DNA from: a virus
Strand: one strand, 5' to 3'
Length of the DNA: 35,128 nt
IMG/VR virus record: IMGVR_UViG_3300048997_000093
Coordinates: 1-35,128 of that record
In this document: positions 7,248 to 14,541 of the stretch, in pieces
How positions within the stretch are numbered: position 1 is the stretch's first letter
Layout: each line of letters begins with the position of its first letter
Notes under the pieces: generated by a model
Told to the model about the DNA's origin: nothing
Databases searched by the model: none
Seen by the model: only the letters and a program-made list of their open reading frames with translations
Translations under genes and position numbers: made by a program

Positions 7248-7516
7248 GGCGGGCTGCTGTCTCGGGATCGCTCGGCGTCACGGAGCGCCCGTTTGATCAG
7301 CTCGGCGAGCAGCGTCTGCTCCACCCAGCCGTTCACGGTCAGCCCGTCATCAGACGCGGCCCGCTCGACGCCTTCCACGGTGCGGCTGGACAGGCGCACA
7401 TTGAGCTGCCTCGTGCGCCGCATCAGCCGGCGGCCGGCCCGGTGGCGCCAGTTCAGGCCCACCTTCGCCAGGGCGTTGTCGTTGCCGTTCGCGGCGGTCG
7501 GTGCTGTCGGGCTCAT
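7244..7516 (-). CDS. Ribbon-helix-helix DNA-binding protein
   Basis: 90 residues from ATG at 7516 (ATGA overlap). The core QLNVRLSSRTVEGVERAASD followed by DGLTVNGWVEQTLLAELIKRAL is a CopG/Arc-type ribbon-helix-helix: a short beta strand that enters the DNA groove, then two helices. A basic N-terminal arm (RHRAGRRLMRRTR) precedes it. It may be a transcriptional regulator, and it is one candidate to bind the 17-bp repeats reported here. Confidence 0.7.
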   Translation of the reverse strand: MSPTAPTAANGNDNALAKVGLNWRHRAGRRLMRRTRQLNVRLSSRTVEGVERAASDDGLTVNGWVEQTLLAELIKRALRDAERSRDSSPP

Positions 7517-7764
7517 GTGATCTCCACTCGGTCGGCGGGCAGCGTGACCTCGACCATCACGCGGAAGCTGTAGCACACCCGCTCGGGGTTGCCGTCGAGC
7601 CCGTCCGGGTCGACCAGGGTGGCTTCCCCGGCGTCGAAGTACAGGACGCCGAAGCGCCACACCCGGCGCGTGACGCGGCCGGTGAGCCAATCGGCCCACC
7701 GGCCCTGCATGTGCGGGTAGCCGGCGTGCTGGGCTTCCGCTCGGGCCGCCAGCTCGCCGGGCAT
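7513..7764 (-). CDS. Hypothetical protein
   Basis: 83 residues from ATG at 7764, sharing one base with the previous stop. The C-terminal half is beta-rich (RFGVLYFDAGEATLVDPDG, then CYSFRVMVEVTLPADRVEI). No domain is recognised. It lies in an operon with a ribbon-helix-helix protein. Confidence 0.55.
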   Translation of the reverse strand: MPGELAARAEAQHAGYPHMQGRWADWLTGRVTRRVWRFGVLYFDAGEATLVDPDGLDGNPERVCYSFRVMVEVTLPADRVEIT

Positions 7765-8570
7765 CAGATGACGACGAGCTTGCGCGGCGCGGTCACGACC
7801 ACGCCGACGCTCTGGCCCCAGCGCACCGACACGCCATCGGGCAGCAGCGCCACGACGGTACCGGGCAGCGAGCCCTCAACACCCATGTCGGACAGCCGAT
7901 GCACGCGCCGGCCGGGGTAGAGCTGGTTGCCCCGTGCGTCGCGGACGTCCGGCTCGGCCGCCGTCGTGGTCTGGAGCGCGTCGAGCTGCATCGTGTTCAG
8001 CCCCCGCAGGAACGCCACAGCCACGCGCAGCTCCCGGTCGGCGATGGAGGCCAGCTCCTGCCCGAGCGTGAAGTAGTCGTCCTCCTCGGTCACCTCGGGC
8101 ATCGGCAGCAGCTCCGGCTTGGTCATGCCCAGCAGTTCGCCGAGCTGGGCGTGGATGCGATGGGCCTGTTCGGCGGTGAACCCGAGCGAGGTGAAGCCGG
8201 TGCCGATGGTACGGCCGATGCTGATGCCGCCGTCGGCGTCCCAGTCGGCGTCGACCATCGCGGTCTGCACCGGCGGGCTGTGCCGGTCCGGGCTCGGCGT
8301 CGCCCCCACCGGCCAGCCCGTGGTGACGAGCGCGTCGGGCCGGTGGAACGAGCGGGCGCCTGAGGGCCACTCGATCAGCAGCGGGCTATCCGGGCGTTCC
8401 TCGCGCACGGCGACGACGGTGCCGGGGCCTTCTCCGGCGTCCTCCATCGCGGCCGGATCGTGGTCGTAACGCTCGACGTCTTGCGCCAGCACCACGCGCA
8501 TGCCGGGCACAGCCGGCTCGACGTTGCCTTCATGGGGTGGGGTGCCGAACACGGGCACGGTGATAGTCAC
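7764..8570 (-). CDS. Protein with two SH3-like (KOW-type) modules
   Basis: 268 residues from GTG at 8570 (GTGA overlap). Near the N-terminus GMRVVLAQDVERY and GPGTVVAVREE, and near the C-terminus GRRVHRLSDMGVEG and LPGTVVALLPDGVSVRWG, look like two copies of the same small beta-barrel fold, with the shared motif PGTVVA. The middle (roughly 95-205) is helical, including FTAEQAHRIHAQLGELLGM. Such modules often bind nucleic acid or peptides. No overall family is recognised. Confidence 0.6.
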   Translation of the reverse strand: MTITVPVFGTPPHEGNVEPAVPGMRVVLAQDVERYDHDPAAMEDAGEGPGTVVAVREERPDSPLLIEWPSGARSFHRPDALVTTGWPVGATPSPDRHSPPVQTAMVDADWDADGGISIGRTIGTGFTSLGFTAEQAHRIHAQLGELLGMTKPELLPMPEVTEEDDYFTLGQELASIADRELRVAVAFLRGLNTMQLDALQTTTAAEPDVRDARGNQLYPGRRVHRLSDMGVEGSLPGTVVALLPDGVSVRWGQSVGVVVTAPRKLVVI

Positions 8571-8764
8571 TTGCGTCCTCCTCGGTTCTTGGGGTTGCTG
8601 CTCCCGCCACCGGCGAGGAACACGAGCACGCCGATGCCGAGCATCAGCACGCCGACGATGATCCCGAACGCGAGATCGAAGATGAGCAGCCCGGTCTCGC
8701 CGAGCGCCCCGAGCAGCCCGAGGCCGCCAGCGGCGGCCTTCTTGGGGGGTGGCTTCTTGGCCAC
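8567..8764 (-). CDS. Small membrane protein
   Basis: 65 residues from GTG at 8764 with AAGGGAG upstream. A Lys/Pro-rich N-terminus (AKKPPPKKAAAGG) precedes hydrophobic stretches GLLGALGETGLLIFDLAFG and IIVGVLMLGIGVLVFLAGGG, then a basic tail (NPKNRGGRK). This suggests one or two membrane helices. It is first in the operon after the promoter at 8772-8835. Role unknown. Confidence 0.65.
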   Translation of the reverse strand: MAKKPPPKKAAAGGLGLLGALGETGLLIFDLAFGIIVGVLMLGIGVLVFLAGGGSSNPKNRGGRK

Positions 8765-8771
8765 GGTACGT

Positions 8772-8835
8772 CTCCCTTGGGTGGGGGTTGTGTCTGGTCA
8801 GCCCAGACGATAGCGCAGTGCGGCGGGCAGGTCAG
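8772..8835 (-). promoter_or_regulatory. Promoter with 17-bp operator and leader
   Basis: Minus strand: -35 CTGACC (8830-8835), 17-base spacer, -10 TATCGT (8807-8812). The operator GTCTGGTCAGCCCAGAC at 8792-8808 has perfect 6-bp arms and begins within the -10. CCCACCCAAGGGAG (about 8772-8785) follows and holds the ribosome binding site for the GTG at 8764. The promoter overlaps the end of the gene at 8832. Confidence 0.75.
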
Positions 8836-9068
8836 GGCGGGCTCGTGGCCAGGTAGCAGCCCTGGCAGATCCAGCCCGAGGACTGTCGCCCCGAGGAGAG
8901 ATCGAAGTCGCTGTTCGGGCCGCCGTTGTGCAGGTCGTGCAGCCCGAACGGGTCGACGCCCCAGCAGCGGTCCTCATCGACGTGGCCGTACAGCACCTCG
9001 CCCGGGTCGACCTCGCGGTGACAGCTCTCGCAGGTCTGCCCGGGCGCGGCGTCCATCGTGTCGAGCAC
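8832..9068 (-). CDS. Zinc-finger-like hypothetical protein
   Basis: 78 residues from GTG at 9068, overlapping the previous stop as TAGTG. CESCH at about 13-17 and ICQGC at about 68-72 are the two Cys pairs of a probable zinc site; RCWGVDPFGLHDLHNGG lies between. No specific family is recognised. It is the last gene before the promoter at 8772-8835. Confidence 0.6.
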   Translation of the reverse strand: MLDTMDAAPGQTCESCHREVDPGEVLYGHVDEDRCWGVDPFGLHDLHNGGPNSDFDLSSGRQSSGWICQGCYLATSPP

Positions 9069-9187
9069 TACGTGCCCGGCGTCTTACGCGGCGGCGACGA
9101 GGTCGTCGGGGCGACCTTCGTCTGCGGCTTGTTCGTCGGCTTCGGTGCCGGCTTGGGCTTGGGCTTCGGTGCCGGCTGCTTGGGCAC
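9068..9187 (-). CDS. Tiny Pro/Lys-rich protein
   Basis: 39 residues from GTG at 9187. The sequence is a run of PKP-type repeats (PAPKPKPKPAPKPTNKPQ) and then TTSSPPRKTPGT. It has no fold signals; it could be a disordered nucleic-acid-binding tail or a cell-envelope-spanning peptide. The ribosome binding site is weak, and only packing between neighbouring stop and start codons supports it. Confidence 0.45.
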   Translation of the reverse strand: MPKQPAPKPKPKPAPKPTNKPQTKVAPTTSSPPRKTPGT

Positions 9188-9194
9188 GGCGCGG

Positions 9195-9641
9195 CTAGCT
9201 CTTGCCCTTGCCGGAGGCCCGCTTGAACGGCACCGTGTTGTCCGGCTCGGACGCGGCCACCGTCGACTGCACCGGGTCGCCCTCGTCCACGATGTCAGCG
9301 TCGACGACCTCATCGATCGAGGACTGCCCGGTCTGCTCGGCGCGTAGCCGCTCGGTCTCCTGCGCGGCAGCGTCGATCGACTTGCGGGCCAGCTCCGGGT
9401 CGATCGAGGTGATGCCCTGCGTCTCGATCACGTGGATGCGGGTCACCACCCCGTCGACGTCCTTGTGCGCGACCTGTGTCACCCGGCCGTGCAGGACGAA
9501 GTACTGGTCCGACCCGAGGAACAGGGCCTCCGGGGCGACCTTGAGCGCGGCCGACAGGCCGTCCCCGGCCTTGGTGATCTTCACGGTGCTGTTCGCTACC
9601 GCGTTCTCCTCGAACAACGGCAGTTGGTTGGCGTTCTTCAC
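9195..9641 (-). CDS. Hypothetical protein
   Basis: 148 residues from GTG at 9641 (GTGA overlap). Residues 20-80 are beta-rich (STVKITKAGDGLSAALKVAP, then DQYFVLHGRVTQVAHKD). The second half is acidic and helical (ELARKSIDAAAQETERLRAE, then DEVVDADIVDEGDP), and the C-terminus is basic. The form resembles short actinophage early proteins with a beta domain; no function is known. Confidence 0.6.
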   Translation of the reverse strand: MKNANQLPLFEENAVANSTVKITKAGDGLSAALKVAPEALFLGSDQYFVLHGRVTQVAHKDVDGVVTRIHVIETQGITSIDPELARKSIDAAAQETERLRAEQTGQSSIDEVVDADIVDEGDPVQSTVAASEPDNTVPFKRASGKGKS

Positions 9642-9982
9642 TCGGGCTCCTTGGGCTCGGGCTGGCTGGGACACGGGCGGTCGCTCGCTTCCTGTTTCGC
9701 CACCTCCGGTGAGGCGGTCGCGGTCTGGTTGGCCAGGCGGTGCAGCGCGGCGTGGAGCACGCTCATCGTCTCGGCCGGGCCGGCGTTCAGCAGCAGCCCG
9801 AACGAGTGAGCGACCTCCGTGGACACGCACGGCGGCCCCGACTGGCACGTCACGTAGTGGTCCCGGAGCTGCATGATCAGCATGTCCAAGCCCTCGTTGG
9901 CCCGTGCCCAACGCTGGTCCATCGTGGCCCGCTCGCCGGGTGTCAGCTCGTTCGGGTTGACGTGGTCCAGGAACTCCGACAT
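9638..9982 (-). CDS. Hypothetical protein
   Basis: 114 residues from ATG at 9982. Mainly helical: LTPGERATMDQRWARANEGL, then a middle HSFGLLLNAGPAETMSVLHA, with a Pro/Glu-rich tail. Cysteines at TCQSGPPC could pair or bind metal. Not recognised. It shares one base with the upstream stop and four with the downstream start. Confidence 0.55.
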   Translation of the reverse strand: MSEFLDHVNPNELTPGERATMDQRWARANEGLDMLIMQLRDHYVTCQSGPPCVSTEVAHSFGLLLNAGPAETMSVLHAALHRLANQTATASPEVAKQEASDRPCPSQPEPKEPE

Positions 9983-10410
9983 CAGCCCTGGCCACCTTCC
10001 TGCTGCGCCGCGCGGTACAGCTCCAGGACGTGCTCCGCTTGGGCGATCTGCTCGCTGATCTCGCCGCGCAGGCGGGGCTCGGCGTGGTCACGGACCAGGT
10101 GATCCGCCAGGCCCCGCCATGTGTTGTCGGCTAGGGAGCGGACCGTGTCCACGTGCAGGTCGCGCTCGCCATCGGACTGGAGCGTCACGCCATGCACGAC
10201 GGGCTTGCCGTGGGCGAACCACTCGCACGGTAGCTCAGCGCGGACCCGGATGACGGCCGGGACGGTAACGTTCGCCTGCACAGCGTCGTCCCACTCGGGA
10301 TGCGCCGGCACGAACTCCGCAGTGACCTCAGCCCAATCCTCGGGCCAGCTCATGCTGTTGATCACCTCGACAGCGGCCTGCGGGCTCACCCACTCTGGGA
10401 CCGGACGCAT
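9982..10410 (-). CDS. Hypothetical protein
   Basis: 142 residues from ATG at 10410. The central part is beta-rich (QANVTVPAVIRVRAELPCEW, then HGVTLQSDGERDLHVDTVRS); the C-terminal part is a long helix (EISEQIAQAEHVLELYRAAQ). No family is recognised. Confidence 0.55.
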   Translation of the reverse strand: MRPVPEWVSPQAAVEVINSMSWPEDWAEVTAEFVPAHPEWDDAVQANVTVPAVIRVRAELPCEWFAHGKPVVHGVTLQSDGERDLHVDTVRSLADNTWRGLADHLVRDHAEPRLRGEISEQIAQAEHVLELYRAAQQEGGQG

Positions 10411-10661
10411 CAGCCCCGGCCTCGCTCACGTCGGGCCTTGGCGGCGGGCGTATCGAAGTCCACGGGCGCCGGCAGGTCGATCAGGTCGGCCGCGTTCGGG
10501 CAGTCGGTGAGCGCCACGCCGTAGCGGGCTAGCACAGCCTCGAACCGAGCGACCAGGTCCACATAGTTGCCTCGCTCGGCTCCGTCCCAGAGTGGGGTCA
10601 CGGCGGCCATGCCGTCGAGCACGCCCAGCGAGCGGCGGACATCGAAGCTGGTCTCGGCCAT
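10410..10661 (-). CDS. Hypothetical protein
   Basis: 83 residues from ATG at 10661, sharing one base with the HNH gene stop. It reads SFDVRRSLGVLDGMAAVTPL, then a helical NYVDLVARFEAVLARYG, then a Pro-rich acidic end. No recognised domain or membrane segment. Confidence 0.55.
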   Translation of the reverse strand: MAETSFDVRRSLGVLDGMAAVTPLWDGAERGNYVDLVARFEAVLARYGVALTDCPNAADLIDLPAPVDFDTPAAKARRERGRG

Positions 10662-11164
10662 CAGGTCTCCTCGATCTTGGTCACGCGCTGGCGGCGGACA
10701 GGCTGCTCCAGCGCCCACGCGAGCGCCCGGTTGATCCACTCGTTGCGGGACAGCTTCACATGGCCGGCGCGCTCGTCGACAGCGGCCAGCCGCGCCTCGG
10801 GGAGCCGGACCTGGATCTGCTTGCTGGCCTCATCGGGCGGGGTGTCAGGCATATCGCGGACGATAGCGCCGGTGCTATCAGCTATCAACCGGCGGTAGGT
10901 CGCGCCGGTCATGTGCAGGCCCTCAGCGGCGGCCTCGGCCGGATGCTCACCCACCCAGTCGTGGCAGCCCCGGCACAGCCAGACCTGCAGGTCCACGCGG
11001 GCCGCCGAATCGGCCTGAGAGCGCCGCACGATCTCGTGCAGGTCATCGGCCGCGTTCCCGCAGATCGCCTGCCTCGCGCACGGTGGGCGCCCGTGTTCAC
11101 GGTCCTGGACGTTCTTGCGGCGCCGCGACAGGGTCCGGGCGCGCTTGGCCGAGACGGGCCGCAT
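10661..11164 (-). CDS. HNH-type nuclease domain fused to ribbon-helix-helix
   Basis: 167 residues from ATG at 11164. The N-terminal half shows an HNH-like metal finger: C at PPCARQ and AICG, DDLHEIVRR with the catalytic His, and WLCRGCHDWVGEHP with the second Cys pair and His. The C-terminal half (about 118-160), KQIQVRLPEARLAAVDERAG then LSRNEWINRALAWAL, is a ribbon-helix-helix DNA-binding domain. An internal ATG before MPDTPPDE could also produce the DNA-binding part alone. An imperfect palindrome lies just upstream of that ATG. Confidence 0.7.
   Translation of the reverse strand: MRPVSAKRARTLSRRRKNVQDREHGRPPCARQAICGNAADDLHEIVRRSQADSAARVDLQVWLCRGCHDWVGEHPAEAAAEGLHMTGATYRRLIADSTGAIVRDMPDTPPDEASKQIQVRLPEARLAAVDERAGHVKLSRNEWINRALAWALEQPVRRQRVTKIEET
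10862..10879. repeat. Near-perfect 18-bp palindrome inside the HNH-RHH gene
   Basis: gatagcgcc and ggtgctatc face each other with 8 of 9 pairs matching. It lies just upstream of a possible internal ATG of the ribbon-helix-helix part, so it could be a binding site for that domain. It may equally be chance in coding sequence. Confidence 0.3.
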
Positions 11165-11349
11165 CACGTTGGGTCGCTCTCCAGTGTTGGGCTGTCGAGC
11201 ACGCAGACCGAGCCGTCGTGGTGGCTGGTCAGGGTGCGGTCGTAGTCGGGTGGGTCGGCGTGGATGCCGTGGTGGATCTCGCTGCATTGTGGGCAGCACA
11301 GCTCGGCCGGTGGTTCGCAGGTTCGGGTGTGGTGGGCGCAGCAGGTCAC
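11164..11349 (-). CDS. Cys-rich zinc-binding small protein
   Basis: 61 residues from GTG at 11349 (GTGA overlap). It begins TCCAHHTRTC then ELCCPQCSEIHHGIH, giving seven Cys and several His in the first 30 residues, a likely one- or two-zinc fold. The tail is acidic. Not assigned to a family. Confidence 0.6.
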   Translation of the reverse strand: MTCCAHHTRTCEPPAELCCPQCSEIHHGIHADPPDYDRTLTSHHDGSVCVLDSPTLESDPT

Positions 11350-11816
11350 GGCGCGGCCAGTAGCTCTGCGATGTCCGGGGGTGGGGTCCACAGCCCGAGT
11401 GCGCCGGTGCAGTCGATCGATGGGGTGACGGGGCGGGGGTCGCGGAGCACGAGGTGGACGACGTCGGTGCGGTCGCGGTGGTCGGCGCTGCGGTAGCGGG
11501 CTTCGCCCCAGGGCTCGCAGCAGGTTCGGGAGGATTGGTAGTCGGCGGCGGGGTGGATGTCGACCAGGTCGACGACGGCGATGATGGCGCCGGTGACGAA
11601 CTCGGGTTGCCCGGCGGCGACCGGGATGGACGCGGCGATGCGGGCGCGCCACGCGGTCTGGATGAGGGTGGAGCCCTCGCCGCGTCGTGACCAGTGGCGG
11701 CCGGCGTGGATCGCGAGGGGGCCACGGTAGGACCAGTTGGTGGTGCGGTTCTCGACGTCCTTGTGCCCGGCGGCGATGGCCCAGGCCCAGGGTTGCTTGA
11801 CCGTGATCGCTCTCAT
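11346..11816 (-). CDS. ASCH-domain protein
   Basis: 156 residues from ATG at 11816 (ATGA overlap). It opens ITVKQPWAWAIAAGHKDVEN then WSYRGPLAIHAG, the hallmark start of ASCH (ASC-1 homology) domains, beta-barrel modules of the PUA-like fold that bind RNA or nucleosides. Later GAIIAVVDLVDI continues the barrel strands. Phages carry such genes often; proposed roles include RNA binding and modified-nucleoside hydrolysis. The specific substrate cannot be read from sequence. Confidence 0.8.
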   Translation of the reverse strand: MRAITVKQPWAWAIAAGHKDVENRTTNWSYRGPLAIHAGRHWSRRGEGSTLIQTAWRARIAASIPVAAGQPEFVTGAIIAVVDLVDIHPAADYQSSRTCCEPWGEARYRSADHRDRTDVVHLVLRDPRPVTPSIDCTGALGLWTPPPDIAELLAAP

Positions 11817-12262
11817 GTGCGGTAGCTCGCGGTGTCGCCGACGATGCCCAGGTCGGGCTCGGTGAGGGCCGGATCGAGTCCGGTGGCAGCAGACTGTTCG
11901 GTGTTGAGGGTGTCGGCGGTGTCCCACGACGGCGGGTCCAGGGCTTCGGCGAGCTGCTGGGCGCACTGGCGTGTCGTGTAGCGCGCGGCGGCGACCGCAT
12001 TGTTCTTGCCGTTGTCGTTCGGCACGGCGACGTCCCAGGTTTGCAGCAGCTCGCGGCACCGGGCCAGGGCCTCGCGATCTTCGGCTGCGCTCTGCGTGAG
12101 CTGCGTGGCGGTGCGCTCGAACTCGCGCAGTCGGGCCAGCTCAGCCAGCACGAGGCCGCCATCGTTGACCAGCCTGGTCAGGCAGACCTCGGCAATCACG
12201 CGGGCGGACTCGGCCACGGCGACCAGGTCGGACTTAGCGGGACGAGCTGGACGGTTGACCAT
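11813..12262 (-). CDS. Hypothetical coiled-coil protein
   Basis: 149 residues from ATG at 12262 with GAGGAG seven bases upstream. Long helices fill the middle (ESARVIAEVCLTRL, then RLREFERTATQLTQSAAEDR) with heptad-like spacing. The C-terminal 40 residues are polar and probably flexible. No family is recognised. Confidence 0.6.
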   Translation of the reverse strand: MVNRPARPAKSDLVAVAESARVIAEVCLTRLVNDGGLVLAELARLREFERTATQLTQSAAEDREALARCRELLQTWDVAVPNDNGKNNAVAAARYTTRQCAQQLAEALDPPSWDTADTLNTEQSAATGLDPALTEPDLGIVGDTASYRT

Positions 12263-12542
12263 GAGCGTTCTCCTCGGGGGGTGTGGTGTTGGTGGCGACC
12301 TGTGCGGCGTAGTGCTCGCGCGCGAGGGCGCGGCATTCCTTGATGGTGCCGGCGCGGTTCCAGTCGCGTGAGTACTGCTCGCGGCTGTCGCCCAGGTTGA
12401 TCGGCAAAGCGCCCGGGGTCGGGTACCACAGGAGCTGGTAGTACGGGCGCTCGTGGCGGACCGATTCTCTGATCAGCGCGTAGACGCCGTGGTCAGGGGT
12501 GCGGATCAGTGAGCCCTCCGTCCAGCGCAGGGTGCGGGTCAC
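12234..12542 (-). CDS. Hypothetical protein
   Basis: 102 residues from GTG at 12542 (GTGA overlap). The first half is beta-rich with aromatic residues (LRWTEGSLIRTPDHGVYALI, PYYQLLWYPTPGALP); the end is helical (TIKECRALAREHYAAQ). It overlaps the next start by 29 bases. Not recognised. Confidence 0.55.
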   Translation of the reverse strand: MTRTLRWTEGSLIRTPDHGVYALIRESVRHERPYYQLLWYPTPGALPINLGDSREQYSRDWNRAGTIKECRALAREHYAAQVATNTTPPEENAHGQPSSSSR

Positions 12543-12904
12543 GGGCTGTCTCCTCGGGCGGGGCCGGAGCGGGCAGCGTCGGGCGAGAGCTTCGGGTCGC
12601 CGTACTCGTGGTCGGTGCAGCCGGGCCACCAGGCCCGGACATCCGACTGCGCCGAGTGGGCGATCCGGGCGCCGTCGCGGGCGGCGCACTTCGGGTAGGT
12701 GCGGTCGTGCCAGCGCTCCAACACCCGGAACCGGCAGTTGCCGCACCGGGCGGCCGAGTCGGCGCTCAGCCGGCCGTGGGTCAGGGGGTGGCGTCCGACG
12801 GCGACGTCAGCGCGCTGGCGCAGGGTGAGGCGCTGCCCCGCCGACAGGCCCGGCTCAGGTGCCGGCGGGTCTGGCAGGTCGGGGAACAGGGCCGGCTGGC
12901 TCAT
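12539..12904 (-). CDS. Zinc-binding hypothetical protein
   Basis: 121 residues from ATG at 12904 (ATGA overlap). The core CGNCRFRV, then TYPKC, then WWPGCTDHEYGD supplies four Cys for a zinc knuckle. A similar pattern (CG-x-C-x-F, then KC and a DhEpGD-like end) recurs in small actinophage proteins of unknown function. The N-terminus is Pro-rich. Confidence 0.6.
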   Translation of the reverse strand: MSQPALFPDLPDPPAPEPGLSAGQRLTLRQRADVAVGRHPLTHGRLSADSAARCGNCRFRVLERWHDRTYPKCAARDGARIAHSAQSDVRAWWPGCTDHEYGDPKLSPDAARSGPARGDSP

Positions 12905-13137
12905 AGGTCACCGGCGGACCTGTCCGGCTTGGGCGGGGGTGCGGTCAGGTGCTCGGCGATCGTGACCAGCGCCTCGGCCACGGCCCGAGTCGCGTGGATC
13001 TGGGCAGCGGCCATGCCCAGCGAGGCGGCCGGGGTTATGTTGGCCGTCTTCGCGCCCGGCGTGGCCATCATGGTGGCAGCCTGTTGCGTCAGCTCCTCGG
13101 CGGCGGCCAGGTTCTGCCGGGCTCGCTCCAGGCTCAT
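12901..13137 (-). CDS. Small helical hypothetical protein
   Basis: 78 residues from ATG at 13137. Almost wholly Ala-rich helix (LERARQNLAAAEELTQQAAT, then QIHATRAVAEALVTIAEHL) with a short Pro-rich tail. Probably a coiled-coil or oligomerising peptide. Overlaps both neighbours by four bases. Confidence 0.55.
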   Translation of the reverse strand: MSLERARQNLAAAEELTQQAATMMATPGAKTANITPAASLGMAAAQIHATRAVAEALVTIAEHLTAPPPKPDRSAGDL

Positions 13138-13475
13138 CGGTCCTCCAAGTCCGGGACGCGTTCGACGAACAGCCGGTACGGCGAGCGCAGCATGCCCAGC
13201 TCGATCTCCAGCCCGGCGCGGCCGAACGACGCGGTGTCGAGGGTGACGACGCGTCCCAGCGAGGGGTACAGCTCGCGCAGGCGGGGGTCGCCCAGCATGA
13301 TGAACAGCGCGCCGGTGGCAAGCGAGCAGTTCATCAGCTCGTCGGCGTTGGGCTTCTCGCGGACCCGGCGGATCTCGGTGATCAGCCGCAACACATCGCC
13401 GGGATCGGTGGGCACGCCAAGGCCGACCTGTTCCTCGACTGCTTTCAGGTCGGCCTCGTCAGGGATGTGGGTCAC
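13134..13475 (-). CDS. Hypothetical protein
   Basis: 113 residues from GTG at 13475 (GTGA overlap). It reads DEADLKAVEEQVGLGVPTDP, DVLRLITEIRRVREKPNADE, then a beta-rich C-terminal half. No domain is recognised; composition and start position fit a real gene. Confidence 0.55.
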   Translation of the reverse strand: MTHIPDEADLKAVEEQVGLGVPTDPGDVLRLITEIRRVREKPNADELMNCSLATGALFIMLGDPRLRELYPSLGRVVTLDTASFGRAGLEIELGMLRSPYRLFVERVPDLEDR

Positions 13476-13960
13476 GATCGGCGTCCTTCCAGGGGGATCG
13501 GGCCGGCGCCTGGGAGCAGGCCCGGCATCTGCTTGCTGGACAGCGCGTGGTCGAGCTGCGGCGCGGCCCATTGCGACAGGGTCGACCCGTCGGGCAGCAC
13601 GGTGAACGCCATCAGGGCGTCCTCGGCGGTCAGCACGCCGTCGGCGACGCCGACCAGGATGGCCTTGATGACCAGCACCAGCGAGCGCCAGTGCCGCTGC
13701 TCCTCGCGGGCGGCGGCGTTCGTAGCGGCCTGCTCGGAGCGGTACTGGCCGTTGTTCATCCGCACCCGGTACGCAGCCGGGTCGGGGTGCGCGACGTCCA
13801 GGCGGTACACCCGGCCGGCCAGCTTGAACTGCACCCGGGTCTGGCGGGCGTCGTCATCGGAGCCGAACGCGAACCCGCTAGCCCCGTATTTGCGGAGCAG
13901 GGCTTGCAGCTCGCTCATCGAGCGGTCCACCGACACGTTCGTGCCCTCGGCGTAGGGCAT
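13472..13960 (-). CDS. Conserved actinophage hypothetical protein
   Basis: 162 residues from ATG at 13960. The pattern VDRSMSELQALLRKYGASGF, then RVQFKLAGRVYRLDV, then QRHWRSLVLVIKAILVGVAD and EDALMAFTVLPDGSTL resembles a protein widely present in actinobacteriophage early regions, as I recall it. Its role is unknown; it is soluble, with a beta-rich first half and helical second half. Confidence 0.65.
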   Translation of the reverse strand: MPYAEGTNVSVDRSMSELQALLRKYGASGFAFGSDDDARQTRVQFKLAGRVYRLDVAHPDPAAYRVRMNNGQYRSEQAATNAAAREEQRHWRSLVLVIKAILVGVADGVLTAEDALMAFTVLPDGSTLSQWAAPQLDHALSSKQMPGLLPGAGPIPLEGRRS

Positions 13961-14223
13961 CAGCAGCCCCCCGGGCAGGACACGATTGAGGGCCGCTTCG
14001 CGTCGTAGTGGTAGAGCAGGCGCCAGGCGCCGGTGCGGGCGTCCCACAGCTCGGCGGTGACGGTATGCGCGAACGGCTCGCCGTCGGCCAGCCCGGTGCG
14101 GGACAGCCACAGCCGGACCCGGCCGTCGTCCCACTTGAGGTCGCCGAAGTTGTCCTGCGCAGTGGTAGGCATCGCGGTCAGCTCGTCGAGGCGGTAGCGC
14201 GGGATGCCCTGGAACAGCTTCAC
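13960..14223 (-). CDS. Hypothetical protein
   Basis: 87 residues from GTG at 14223 (GTGA overlap). Beta-rich middle: KWDDGRVRLWLSRTG, HTVTAELWDARTGAWRLLYH. The last residues (SIVSCPGGC) carry two Cys. Not recognised. Confidence 0.5.
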   Translation of the reverse strand: MKLFQGIPRYRLDELTAMPTTAQDNFGDLKWDDGRVRLWLSRTGLADGEPFAHTVTAELWDARTGAWRLLYHYDAKRPSIVSCPGGC

Positions 14224-14540
14224 GGCAGCACCACCCCAGCGGCTTCGATCGCGGCGGCAATCTCGGCCGGCAGGCTCTTGTCGACCAGGAGCCGGGTCGG
14301 GTAGTAACCGTTGCCCAGCATGGCGCCGTTCGTGCCGCCAGCCTTCAAGCGACGCTTGCCCCGGGTGTGGATGCTGACCTTCGGCGGGTTGGCCCGGTCG
14401 TCGGTCTCGATGTCGATCAGGATGGTGTCAACGTCGAACTGCTGCTTGCCGTAGTGGCGGGTCTCCACCCAGCGCTCGTCCTCGGCCAGCTCGATGATGT
14501 GGCGGGTCGTGGTGGTGACGTGGGTGGTCAGCTCGGGCAT
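14220..14540 (-). CDS. Hypothetical protein
   Basis: 106 residues from ATG at 14540 with GAGGAG upstream. It shows a long beta segment (HVTTTTRHIIELAEDERWVE, DTILIDIETDD) then KVSIHTRGKRRLKAGGTNGA and a C-terminal helix (PAEIAAAIEAAGVVLP). It starts two bases after the QueD-like stop. No family is recognised. Confidence 0.55.
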   Translation of the reverse strand: MPELTTHVTTTTRHIIELAEDERWVETRHYGKQQFDVDTILIDIETDDRANPPKVSIHTRGKRRLKAGGTNGAMLGNGYYPTRLLVDKSLPAEIAAAIEAAGVVLP

Positions 14541-14541
14541 C

